A stretch of DNA of 64,000 nt from HGM11368 sp051883455. GTDB lineage: Bacteria > Bacillota > Clostridia > Christensenellales > UBA3700. Positions 24,556 through 32,164 of this stretch are shown here, piece after piece. The notes below the pieces were generated by a model. That model had not been told where the DNA came from. It saw only the letters and a program-made list of their open reading frames with translations, and searched no databases. The DNA lies in the NCBI GenBank assembly GCA_051883455.1, contig JBJETT010000009.1, positions 1-64,000 of the forward strand, given 5' to 3'. The position numbers and the translations under genes are program-made. Position 1 is the stretch's first letter. Each line of letters opens with the position of its first letter.

Positions 24556-24945
24556 TTACTCAGCCACAGCATCAAGAATAATCGTGATGTGGCTTGTTCT
24601 TTTGTTTATTCTGCCTGCGCTTCCCTTAGCCTTTGGAGTAATTCTCTTGAGGATAGGGCCTGCATTGGCAAAACATTCTGCTACGTACAACTCGCTCTTG
24701 TTCATGTTGAGGTTGTTTTCCGCATTAGCGGCAGCCGAATTCAACACTTTGAGGAGAGGTTCGCTAGCAGCTTTTCTCAAAGTCTTGAGAATTGCAACTG
24801 CGTCCGTATATTTCTGACCTCTGATAACGTCAAGCACTACACGCACTTTGTCAGGAGATATTCTTATATATTTTGCAACCGCTCTCGGACGCTTATCGGC
24901 GTTCTCTTGACGAGCAATAGCTTTTTCTCTAATTCTAGTAGCCAT
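24556..24945 (-). CDS. rplV: ribosomal protein uL22
   Basis: 129 residues; AVAKYIRISPDKVRVVLDVIRGQ and the tunnel-lining loop AKGSAGRINKRTSHITIIL are present. Confidence 0.97.
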   Translation of the reverse strand: MATRIREKAIARQENADKRPRAVAKYIRISPDKVRVVLDVIRGQKYTDAVAILKTLRKAASEPLLKVLNSAAANAENNLNMNKSELYVAECFANAGPILKRITPKAKGSAGRINKRTSHITIILDAVAE

Positions 24946-24957
24946 ATTATCCTCCTA

Positions 24958-25236
24958 TTATTTCTTGCCTGTTGTCTTTTCGCCGGCATGGCCTTTGAAG
25001 GTTCTGGTTGGAGCGAACTCGCCGAGTTTACAGCCTACCATATCTTCGGTGATATATACAGGAACGTGTTTTCTTCCGTCATGAACTGCGATGGTATGTC
25101 CTACCATATCAGGGAAAATCGTCGAAGATCTGGACCAGGTCTTTACCAACTTTTTCTCATTTGCTTGGTTCATGGCAATGATTCTTTTAATCAATCTTTC
25201 TTCTACGAAAGGTCCTTTTTTAACTGATCTGCTCAT
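24958..25236 (-). CDS. rpsS: ribosomal protein uS19
   Basis: 92 residues; MSRSVKKGPFVEERLIKRI, WSRSSTIFPDMVGHTIAVHDG and GEFAPTRTFKGHAG are canonical. Confidence 0.97.
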   Translation of the reverse strand: MSRSVKKGPFVEERLIKRIIAMNQANEKKLVKTWSRSSTIFPDMVGHTIAVHDGRKHVPVYITEDMVGCKLGEFAPTRTFKGHAGEKTTGKK

Positions 25237-25250
25237 TTATACCGTTCCTC

Positions 25251-26075
25251 CTAGTTAATACGCTTAACAATATACTTGTTGCTCTTGTTCTTCTTTCTGG
25301 TCTTGTAACCCATGGTTGGTACACCCCAAGGAGTTACAGGGCTTGGCATACCGATAGGGCTCTTACCTTCACCACCACCGTGTGGGTGATCGCAAGGGTT
25401 CATTACCACACCACGGACGGTTGGCTTAACACCCATATGACGTTTACGTCCTGCCTTACCGATAGAAACTATCTCGTGTTCGAGATTGCCTACCTGACCG
25501 ATAGTTGCTCTGCACTTGAGAGGAATGTATCTCATTTCTCCGCTTGGCAGTCTGAGCGTTGCGTACTTGCCTTCCTTAGCCATCAACTGAGCTGCGTTGC
25601 CTGCAGAACGAGCGATTTGACCGCCCTTGCCTGGTTGCATCTCGATATTGTGGAGCATGGTACCTACAGGTATCTTTTCCAAAGGAAGCGCGTTGCCCAC
25701 TTTGATGTCTGCGTTTTCACCGCTCATCACTTTGTCGCCCTTGTTGAGTCCTACAGGAGCAAGAATGTATCTCTTCTCGCCGTCTGCGTAGTTGAGCAAA
25801 GCGATATTTGCGCTGCGGTTTGGATCGTACTCGATAGAAGCAACGGTTGCTACTACGTCGTCCTTATTACGCTTAAAGTCAATGATTCTGTACTTGTTTC
25901 TGTTACCGCCGCCGATATGTCTTACGGTAATTCTACCGTTAGCGTTTCTACCGCCGGTTCTGTTTTTCGACTCCAACAAGCTCTTTTCTGGCTTTGTCGT
26001 GGTTATTTCGCTAAAAGTCGAAACCGTCATAAAACGACGAGCAGGAGAAGTCGGTTTAAATCTTTTTATAGCCAT
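25251..26075 (-). CDS. rplB: ribosomal protein uL2
   Basis: 274 residues; MAIKRFKPTSPARRFMTVS and the peptidyl-transferase-associated MNPCDHPHGGGEGKSPIG are hallmarks. Confidence 0.98.
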   Translation of the reverse strand: MAIKRFKPTSPARRFMTVSTFSEITTTKPEKSLLESKNRTGGRNANGRITVRHIGGGNRNKYRIIDFKRNKDDVVATVASIEYDPNRSANIALLNYADGEKRYILAPVGLNKGDKVMSGENADIKVGNALPLEKIPVGTMLHNIEMQPGKGGQIARSAGNAAQLMAKEGKYATLRLPSGEMRYIPLKCRATIGQVGNLEHEIVSIGKAGRKRHMGVKPTVRGVVMNPCDHPHGGGEGKSPIGMPSPVTPWGVPTMGYKTRKKNKSNKYIVKRIN

Positions 26076-26092
26076 TGTATATTCCCTCCCGA

Positions 26093-26383
26093 TTAAGCCA
26101 GACTCTCGAAGAATTCGATTGCCTTGCTGTCTGCTTTGAGTTGAACGATAGCTTTCTTGTAAGGAGCGGTAGTACCTTCGTATCTTCCCATTCTCTTCTT
26201 TTTACCGTCAACGTTAGTGGTGTTTACTTTTGCAACCTTCACTCCAAAGATGTCTTCGATAGCCACTTTGATTTGAGTTTTGGTAGCGTCCTTAGCAACT
26301 TTGAAAGTATATTTCTTATCAGGGATAGAGTCGAAGCTCTTTTCTGTAAGAATAGGACAAATAATAATATCGTACTTATTCAT
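26093..26383 (-). CDS. rplW: ribosomal protein uL23
   Basis: 96 residues at the tunnel exit, docking site for trigger factor and SRP. ICPILTEKSFDSIPDKKYTF and VNTTNVDGKKKRMGRYEGTT are typical. It overlaps rplD by one base. Confidence 0.96.
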   Translation of the reverse strand: MNKYDIIICPILTEKSFDSIPDKKYTFKVAKDATKTQIKVAIEDIFGVKVAKVNTTNVDGKKKRMGRYEGTTAPYKKAIVQLKADSKAIEFFESLA

Positions 26384-27003
26384 TATGCATATACCTCCTC
26401 GAGTTTACGGATAGCGGCTTGAGTTGCGATGCAATCTGCATTGGCAACAAGGTCGTATACGTTGATGAGATCTACGTTGCATACGGTCACGTTTTGAATG
26501 TTTGCGCAAGCTCTCAAAACGGTTTCGTCGTCCTTGTCGGTCAACACGATAACTCTGCCTTTGATATCGAATGCTTTGAGCATTTGAGCTGCGAGTTTGG
26601 TCTTAGCTTGCTCGAAAGCAAGGTTTTCTACGACTACCATCTTGTTGTCTGCAACTTTTGCGCTGAGTGCGCTGATTGTAGCTGCAACTCTCATCTTCTT
26701 GTTGATTTTTTGGCTAAAGTCTCTTTGCTTTGGTGCAAATACCACTCCACCGCCGGTCCATTGTGGACTTCTGATGCTACCTTGTCTAGCACGACCGGTG
26801 CCCTTTTGTCTCCAAGGCTTAGCGCCTCCGCCTCTAACTTCCGAACGGGTCAAAGTGCTTTTGTTGCCTTGTCTTTTATTTGCCAGTTGAGCAACGACTA
26901 CTTGATGAATGAGAGCCTCGTTGTATTCTTGACCGAACACAGCCTCGTTCAATTCCATATCGCCGACTTTCTTAGCTTCAAGATTAAAAACGTCTATTTT
27001 CAT
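26383..27003 (-). CDS. rplD: ribosomal protein uL4
   Basis: 206 residues; the loop GNKSTLTRSEVRGGGAKPWR followed by QKGTGRARQGSIRSPQWTGG lines the tunnel. L4 represses the S10 operon in E. coli; a different, leader-type control is suggested here (see the rpsJ leader). Confidence 0.97.
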   Translation of the reverse strand: MKIDVFNLEAKKVGDMELNEAVFGQEYNEALIHQVVVAQLANKRQGNKSTLTRSEVRGGGAKPWRQKGTGRARQGSIRSPQWTGGGVVFAPKQRDFSQKINKKMRVAATISALSAKVADNKMVVVENLAFEQAKTKLAAQMLKAFDIKGRVIVLTDKDDETVLRACANIQNVTVCNVDLINVYDLVANADCIATQAAIRKLEEVYA

Positions 27004-27013
27004 AATTCACTCC

Positions 27014-27643
27014 TTAACCGTTCTTGGTTTGCTTAACGACTACGATACCGCCCTTAGCGCCCGGTATAGCACCCTTGATAAGCAGAAGATTGCGGTTTGC
27101 ATCGACTTTTACTACGGTGAGGTTCTTTACGGTTACTCTCTCGTTACCCCACTGACCTGACATCTTCTTGTTTTTGAAAACTCTCGAAGGAGAAGAGTTT
27201 GCACCCATAGAACCAACGCCTCTGTGGTAGCCCGAACCGTGAGCCATAGGACCGCAGTGATGATTCCATCTCTTAACTACGCCGGTAAATCCGTGTCCCT
27301 TCGAAGTACCTACTACGTCAACCACGTCGCCCTCTGCGAATACGTCGCACTTGATTTCTTGTCCGACTTCGAGGCTGTCTGCGTTGTCGAGCTTCATCTC
27401 TTTGAGGACTTTGCGTACGGCAACTCCCGCCTTTTTGTAGTGACCCTTGATAGGCTTGTTGACGTTCTTCTCTTTTACGTCGCCGTAAGCGAGCTGAACA
27501 GCCTCGTAGCCGTCTTTCTCAAGAGTTTTCTTTTGCACGACTGGGCAAGGACCTGCTTCCACAACGGTTACAGGAATAACTTTGCCGTCTTTTGCAAAAA
27601 TTTGACTCATTCCCAATTTCTTTCCAATGATTGCTTTATTCAT
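27014..27643 (-). CDS. rplC: ribosomal protein uL3
   Basis: 209 residues; MNKAIIGKKLGMSQIFAKDG and GVVKRWNHHCGPMAHGSGYH with RGVGSMG are hallmarks of L3, an early assembly protein. Confidence 0.97.
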   Translation of the reverse strand: MNKAIIGKKLGMSQIFAKDGKVIPVTVVEAGPCPVVQKKTLEKDGYEAVQLAYGDVKEKNVNKPIKGHYKKAGVAVRKVLKEMKLDNADSLEVGQEIKCDVFAEGDVVDVVGTSKGHGFTGVVKRWNHHCGPMAHGSGYHRGVGSMGANSSPSRVFKNKKMSGQWGNERVTVKNLTVVKVDANRNLLLIKGAIPGAKGGIVVVKQTKNG

Positions 27644-27696
27644 AGATAAAGTTCACCTCCAAATATTTTCTGATTGCGATGCAATCTTTGTGTCAA

Positions 27697-28005
27697 TTAA
27701 AATTTGATGTTGATATCAACGCCTGCTGGCAAATCCAACTTCATCAAAGCGTCTACCGACTTAGGGGTTGGGTTGTAGATATCAATAATTCTCTTGTGCG
27801 TTCTAAGTTCGAATTGCTCTCTGCTATCCTTATACTTGTGCACAGCTCTGATAATAGTGATAACTTCTTTATCAGTTGGGAGTGGGATAGGTCCTGCGAC
27901 CTTAACACCGCTTCTCTTTGCCGTCTCAACGATTTTGTCAGCTGCAACGTCGATGAGGTTGTGATCATAAGCTCTAAGTCTTATTCTGATTTTTTGTCCT
28001 GCCAT
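27697..28005 (-). CDS. rpsJ: ribosomal protein uS10 (NusE), first gene of the operon
   Basis: 102 residues; IRIRLRAYDHNLIDVAADKI and the final LDLPAGVDINIKF are typical. S10 is a head protein of the small subunit and part of NusB-dependent antitermination. GAAAGGAG precedes the ATG. It opens a minus-strand operon that runs without a break in direction to rplQ. Confidence 0.97.
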   Translation of the reverse strand: MAGQKIRIRLRAYDHNLIDVAADKIVETAKRSGVKVAGPIPLPTDKEVITIIRAVHKYKDSREQFELRTHKRIIDIYNPTPKSVDALMKLDLPAGVDINIKF

Positions 28006-28063
28006 TTTTGTTTCTCCTTTCCTAACTTGTATTCACGCATCCGTGTGTTTCGCATTGCCTCTA

Positions 28064-28170
28064 ATAAAAAGGACCAGCAGTAGTCCCTCGTTAGTCGCCC
28101 GATTGTCGGACTCTTGTCGGCGAAAGTTCTCTGCCAAGGCAGTAACCTCCCGCGTCATTCCTCACAATGC
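28064..28170 (-). promoter_or_regulatory. structured rpsJ leader with attenuator-like hairpin
   Basis: The 5' leader of the S10 operon is about 165 nt long. At 28086-28071 on the minus strand a hairpin (GGACTA CTGC TGGTCC) is followed by T5, giving a terminator-like structure 65 nt before rpsJ. Upstream, GC-rich segments (28160-28090) can form competing stems, for example CTGCC / GGCAG. This suggests transcription attenuation of the operon, but the mechanism and ligand are not shown. Confidence 0.5.
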
Positions 28171-28176
28171 TCGTTT

Positions 28177-28205
28177 ATCTTATATTAATTTGAAAAACCT
28201 GTCAA
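28177..28205 (-). promoter_or_regulatory. promoter of the ribosomal protein operon
   Basis: Minus strand: consensus TTGACA (28205-28200), 17-bp spacer, TAAGAT (28182-28177), in an AT-rich context with upstream A/T tracts that could act as an UP element. Confidence 0.65.
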
Positions 28206-28369
28206 ACGTTTGAAAATATTTTTATAAAAAAGTTTTGTAAAATTTATGTAAAATTTACTTTTTTTGGTAATTTTTCCAATATATTGTGGTCTCTGACCAT
28301 TGCTTAGCACAATTCTAGCATTACATACCTCTATCAACAAGTCGTCTTTGTAGGTTGTCATTGCAATAA

Positions 28370-28605
28370 TATCAATGTCATTGCGAAGCCGCTAGGCTGC
28401 GGCAATCTCAATCTTTTATAGCCTCCTTTGTGTAAAGGGGGGTGTCTCACGGCATATTTACTTCGTTATGCATTGTCAAGCGGCAATTTTTCTCACTCAC
28501 GTACGCTATAGTACGCTCGTTTCGATAAAACCACCGCTTTCCTTGCCTAACTCGCACCTATGCCGCAAGAAAGACCGCGGGAGCGGTGGAAGGGTTGAAA
28601 AATCC
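28370..28605. repeat. B-C repeat composite interrupted by family A
   Basis: A B-type segment (GTCATTGCGAAGCCGC ... GGCAATCTC at 28378-28409) leads into a C-type segment (CCTCCTTTGTGTAAAGGGG) that is interrupted by a family A palindrome at 28445-28570 and resumes with GACCGCGGGAGCGG and GTGGAAGGGTTG. No gene is seen from 28206 to 28977. Confidence 0.65.
28445..28570. repeat. palindromic element (family A), full copy
   Basis: Ends TCTCACGGCAT / ATGCCGCAAGA are inverted with one or two mismatches; centre GTACGC TATA GTACGC at about 28500-28517. It sits inside a C-type repeat at the same junction as the copies at 34453 and 62323. Confidence 0.7.
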
Positions 28606-28649
28606 TATAATATCATTTTAGAATACGACTAAATCTGCCTAAATAAATC

Positions 28650-28905
28650 CTCTCACGCCATAGGTACAAGCAAGACAAGGAGAGTGAGGACAGTGTGAGG
28701 GAGCATACTGTTTATTTTGACGGTGTAGATACGAGTAAGACGCGAAGAGCGAGGATTGTATAAGGGAGCATACTATTAGTATGTGACCGCAATACAACCG
28801 CACGCTCGACAATGTATTACGACGTATATACGCCATCAAAACGTATGTGACCGACACACTACCGCAAACTCGACACAGTATTGCGTAGTAGATATGGCGT
28901 GAGAG
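28650..28905. repeat. two nested palindromic elements (family A in family A)
   Basis: The outer element has perfect 13-bp inverted ends (CTCTCACGCCATA at 28650, TATGGCGTGAGAG ending 28905). It is split near its central loop by a second complete element (about 28715-28841) with inverted ends TTTTGACGGTG / CGCCATCAAAA. Removing the inner 127 bp restores an outer element of about 129 bp, the family length. Confidence 0.75.
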
Positions 28906-28919
28906 TGTGGCAATCTCAA

Positions 28920-28958
28920 CCAAAAAAAATGCCCATTCCAACAAGAATGGGCATTTTA
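28920..28958 (-). terminator. terminator of the DUF1858 gene
   Basis: Minus strand: a 10-bp stem (ATGCCCATTC / GAATGGGCAT) with a 6-nt loop and T8. It starts 20 bp after the stop. Confidence 0.85.
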
Positions 28959-28977
28959 CTGTACGCTATCGCTATTC

Positions 28978-29184
28978 TTACTCGCTCTTAGCGGCAACGT
29001 TGAGTTGCTTTACGAGGTCGTCCACGTCCACGCCGTGCACCATAGCTGCCTCTTCAACCGTTTCTCCTCTAGCCATTGCACAGCCGAAACAATGCATACC
29101 GATAGATTGGAGAGTCGAAGCGATTGCTTCGGTATTGCCTGCTCTGAGAGCGTCTGCTATCAACATATCTTTGGTTATTTCCAT
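28978..29184 (-). CDS. DUF1858 domain protein
   Basis: A 68-residue protein made of one DUF1858 (hydrid-cluster-associated, ScdA N-terminus-like) domain. The motif MHCFGCAMARGETVEEAAMVHGVD contains the CxxC pair that is thought to take part in redox or iron-sulfur chemistry in related proteins. AAGGAG precedes ATG 29184; the longer frame upstream lacks a ribosome site. It has its own promoter and terminator, so it is a single-gene unit. The partner is unknown. Confidence 0.88.
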   Translation of the reverse strand: MEITKDMLIADALRAGNTEAIASTLQSIGMHCFGCAMARGETVEEAAMVHGVDVDDLVKQLNVAAKSE

Positions 29185-29220
29185 ACTATTCTCCTTTACA
29201 ATATTGTTATAGATATTTAT

Positions 29221-29249
29221 ATTATATATTATTTTTGTAGTTTTTACAA
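29221..29249 (-). promoter_or_regulatory. promoter of the DUF1858 gene
   Basis: Minus strand: TTGTAA (29249-29244), 17-bp spacer, TATAAT (29226-29221). The -35 box includes the TAA stop of the upstream TM2 gene. Confidence 0.65.
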
Positions 29250-29711
29250 GCGACTGATGAGACAATCCTTGTGTTCCTCAAGCAGTTCTTGCCATTTTTC
29301 ATCGGTCATGCATAGCGCTTTGATGCCCCAATATAGACCGAATATCGAAGGGATACCCGTCCAGCAGAATATCAAGCTAAACACAAATCCCGCAATATTG
29401 CCTCTAAGCAAATCGTGTGCGCCGAAACCACCCAAGAATATCGACAACACGCCGAATATCGTCTTTTGTCTACCCGCAGAGTTACTATTCAATTTTTCCT
29501 TGGCACCCTCAATTTTTTCGCTTATCTTTTCGCCCACGTCGCCGAAGTCAAAGGATGCCTTGTTACCGCCCACGGTAAATTCGGCTTTTGGCGAATTCTT
29601 TTTGAGTTTATACCTAGTGTGGCAATATTCGCATTCGATGACGTTATTAGGCAAAACGACAAATTGATTGGCGCCACAATTTTCGCATTTATATTTTACT
29701 TGATTTTCCAT
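29244..29711 (-). CDS. zinc-ribbon and TM2-domain membrane protein
   Basis: 155 residues. The N-terminal zinc ribbon (KCENCG ... CEYCHTRY) is followed by a linker and a TM2 domain of two membrane helices (RQKTIFGVLSIFLGGFGAHD, then a glycine- and aromatic-rich second helix near GIPSIFGLYWGIKAL). The Asp between the helices in GAHD is typical of TM2. It starts 2 nt after the stop of the next gene upstream and is the third gene of the SPFH operon, similar in content to ydjGHI of Bacillus. A membrane stress role is inferred from that resemblance. Confidence 0.8.
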   Translation of the reverse strand: MENQVKYKCENCGANQFVVLPNNVIECEYCHTRYKLKKNSPKAEFTVGGNKASFDFGDVGEKISEKIEGAKEKLNSNSAGRQKTIFGVLSIFLGGFGAHDLLRGNIAGFVFSLIFCWTGIPSIFGLYWGIKALCMTDEKWQELLEEHKDCLISRL

Positions 29712-29713
29712 CC

Positions 29714-30790
29714 TCAACCACCAAAAAACCTATACGCTATATACGCTAGTCCAAATATCACTGCGAGGGCGAATACACAAAAGCTTGCAATTTTAGGTAG
29801 CGATTTTGGATACTGTCCCGTCACTACGCCCGTCCTGCCGTTGACGTAATCGTTGTACTGCTTTTTGTTGTAGTGATAACTAATCAGCCACATCGGCACG
29901 AATATGTACTTATATTTTTTGTTAGCGTACGACGGATTTATCTTGACGTAATCCAGCACGTCGTAATTATACTTTCTTTTTATCACTTCTCTTAGGTCGT
30001 CGTTGATAATGCCGACTGCTCTATTCCAACACTCGTCCAGGCTAGTACTATATCTCTCTCCTTGATAGCCTGCCAAAAACTGCGAATGGTATCCGCAAGC
30101 GTTGCTCGAGTCAAATCCGCCCATACCGCCAAGGTCCTTTTGCTCTATCATCTTACTTGCTTCTATCTGGATATCGTCGTAGCCACGAGTGACGAAGCCG
30201 CTATCCACGTACCATCTAGTTTTTTGCACGGTACGCCTATTTTTTCCGCTTCCCACGGTGACGTAATAATACTCGCCGTATCTGATAGTATAAGGCGTGC
30301 TTGCGTTACAATCGAATGTAAACACGGGAAGATAGATACCGGCCACGTCCTCTTTTTTGTTGTTTTTCTTAAACTTACTCGGTGCAAAGAGCTTTTTCTT
30401 TATCCAAGTCTTAAAGTTTTGTACCGCCGTGTCTTTTGCAATTCCAAAAGGCAAAATACCCGTCGGCTTGAGGCCGGGTAGCTCATCTGCGGACACGACG
30501 TTGTTGGCACCGCAAAACGGACAATTGCCCGTCATATCGTACTCGTTCAGCACGGTAACGGCGCCACAGCTTTTGCATTTTACGCACTTGACATCGCCCC
30601 ACGCTTCAAAGCCTTGCTCGGTATTGTCGTCGTAACTAATTTCCATTGCGTCGCCCACAGCTTCTAAGTCGTAGAGCGAGGAGCAATGGTCGCACTTGAG
30701 CTTTTTACTCGTAGGGTCATAATGCAAAAAGTTTCCGCAACTTTTGCATTTATAGGTGCGTGAAGTTATAGTTTTACTTTCCTCTTGCAT
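29714..30790 (-). CDS. double zinc-ribbon protein with C-terminal membrane anchor (YdjG-like)
   Basis: 358 residues. Two zinc ribbons open the protein (CKSCGNFLHYD ... CDHCSSLYDL, and CKSCGAVTVLNEYD ... CPFCGANN). A long middle domain with the aromatic run RYGEYYYVTVGSG follows, and a membrane helix (about residues 334-355) ends it. Such proteins are often mislabelled as PriA or TFIIB because of the zinc ribbon; nothing here supports a helicase. It overlaps the end of the SPFH gene by one base. The likely role is in a membrane-associated complex with the SPFH protein. Confidence 0.75.
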   Translation of the reverse strand: MQEESKTITSRTYKCKSCGNFLHYDPTSKKLKCDHCSSLYDLEAVGDAMEISYDDNTEQGFEAWGDVKCVKCKSCGAVTVLNEYDMTGNCPFCGANNVVSADELPGLKPTGILPFGIAKDTAVQNFKTWIKKKLFAPSKFKKNNKKEDVAGIYLPVFTFDCNASTPYTIRYGEYYYVTVGSGKNRRTVQKTRWYVDSGFVTRGYDDIQIEASKMIEQKDLGGMGGFDSSNACGYHSQFLAGYQGERYSTSLDECWNRAVGIINDDLREVIKRKYNYDVLDYVKINPSYANKKYKYIFVPMWLISYHYNKKQYNDYVNGRTGVVTGQYPKSLPKIASFCVFALAVIFGLAYIAYRFFGG

Positions 30791-31914
30791 TACAGTTTCT
30801 CACCACATTCAGGGCAGAATTTTGCTCCCGCTTTGACGTCTTTTCCACATCTTGGGCACTTTACGCTACCTAGGCTTGCACCGCACTCGGGGCAGAACTT
30901 TGCACCAACCTTTACGTCCACGCCGCATCTTGGGCATTTGATAGTGCTCTCCATACTCTTACCGCATTCAGGGCAAAACTTCGAGCCCTTCTTGACCTTT
31001 GCGCCGCAGCTTGGACAAGTGTCCTTAGCTTCCACGTCGGCAGTGCCACTGGTGATACTACTCATACCGTCGGCAAAGACTTTGCCAACGCCAAGACCGG
31101 CGCCAAGTCCTATACCCGCACCTGCCAGTCCACCGGGGTTCTTTGCGGCTGATTTCATAGCTTCGATACTTTCCATTTGAGCATATCCTTGCATTGCGCC
31201 GCTCATCACTCCCACGGAAGTACGCTTATCCATCATCTTCTCCACTTCTTCTGGCAAGGAGAGATTTTCGATAAATAGCGCCTTGATTTCTATACCGATT
31301 TTGTCGAACTCTTCTTGCAGTTTGACCTTAGCCATATCGGTGATTTCGTCGTAGTGCATAGCGAGGTCGAGTGCGGCAATCTTAGACTCGGCAATTACGT
31401 TGCTAAGAGTAGAGGTAATAATCTTTTTGAAGTATTCGTCTACGTTTTTGACGGTAAGCTCGCCCATCGAGCCAAAGAGCTCGTTCATAGCCTGCGTAGG
31501 CGTGCCCACGGCAAAGGAATATGTACCGAAGCCTCTCACTCTAATCATTCCGAAGTCGTTATCTCTCATCATCACAGGGTTAGCAGTGCCCCACTTGTTG
31601 TTGATAAACTGCTTGGTAGAGATAAAGTATACGTCACCCGTGTATGGGCTTTCCCAAGCGTACTTCCAACTATTGAGCGAAGTAAGGATAGGGATGTTGC
31701 GTACGTCGCTAAGCTCGTAAGTACCGGGACCGAATACGTCGGCAAGCTTACCCTCTTGGATAAATAGAGCCTTTTGTCCCTCTCTCACCACTAGTTGAGA
31801 TTTTTTCATAATCTCTTCTTTTCTCTCCAGCGGATATTTCCACACGATAGTATTAGGATTGTCGTTTTCCCATTGTATTACTTTTCTAAATTGTCTGCTA
31901 AACCAACCTGCCAT
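30790..31914 (-). CDS. SPFH-domain protein with three C-terminal zinc ribbons (YdjI-like)
   Basis: 374 residues. The N-terminal half resembles bacterial SPFH / virion core-like proteins such as B. subtilis YdjI (VREGQKALFIQEGKLADVFG, RVRGFGTYSFAV). A Gly/Ala-rich hydrophobic stretch (GGLAGAGIGLGAGLGVGK) follows. The last 80 residues hold three double-CxxC zinc ribbons (CPSCGAKVKKGSKFCPECGK, CPRCGVDVKVGAKFCPECGA, CPRCGKDVKAGAKFCPECGE). GAGGAG precedes the ATG. First gene of a three-gene operon. Confidence 0.85.
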   Translation of the reverse strand: MAGWFSRQFRKVIQWENDNPNTIVWKYPLERKEEIMKKSQLVVREGQKALFIQEGKLADVFGPGTYELSDVRNIPILTSLNSWKYAWESPYTGDVYFISTKQFINNKWGTANPVMMRDNDFGMIRVRGFGTYSFAVGTPTQAMNELFGSMGELTVKNVDEYFKKIITSTLSNVIAESKIAALDLAMHYDEITDMAKVKLQEEFDKIGIEIKALFIENLSLPEEVEKMMDKRTSVGVMSGAMQGYAQMESIEAMKSAAKNPGGLAGAGIGLGAGLGVGKVFADGMSSITSGTADVEAKDTCPSCGAKVKKGSKFCPECGKSMESTIKCPRCGVDVKVGAKFCPECGASLGSVKCPRCGKDVKAGAKFCPECGEKL

Positions 31915-32043
31915 AATTTACTCCTCAACGCACCTTTTGCATCGCTTGCTTAGAATAATCGGTACCAAAACCATCTTATTAGTCGATACCTTCTTCATCG
32001 CCCATGCAACTCATCGCACGTTTTATAAATATTATCTTTTATA

Positions 32044-32072
32044 ATTATAATTCTATTTTTTTTGTCCGTCAA
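32044..32072 (-). promoter_or_regulatory. promoter of the SPFH operon
   Basis: Minus strand: TTGACG (32072-32067), 17-bp spacer, TATAAT (32049-32044). The predicted leader of about 120 nt is long and could hold regulation, but no known motif was recognised. Confidence 0.6.
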
Positions 32073-32122
32073 TATTCTTACTGATTTTTTTATTATCTTG
32101 TAGCCTCTTACTCTTCTTCCCA

Positions 32123-32150
32123 ACAAAAACACACCCTCACGGGTGTGCTT
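32123..32150 (-). terminator. terminator or hairpin after the variable lipoprotein gene
   Basis: Minus strand: a 7-bp stem (CACACCC / GGGTGTG) with a 4-nt loop and T5, beginning 15 bp after the stop codon. Retroelement targets often have a short hairpin just after the variable region, so this one could have that role too. Confidence 0.75.
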
Positions 32151-32164
32151 TTGTATCTTTCAAT

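Noticed and set aside
28370..28905. CRISPR-like look of regularly repeated palindromic sequence here and at 34 and 62 kb
   Set aside because: Units are long palindromes with variable spacing and no unique spacers; no cas genes.
29714..30790. Annotation as PriA-like or TFIIB-like because of zinc ribbons
   Set aside because: There is no helicase motif or cyclin fold; it has a C-terminal membrane anchor and an SPFH partner.
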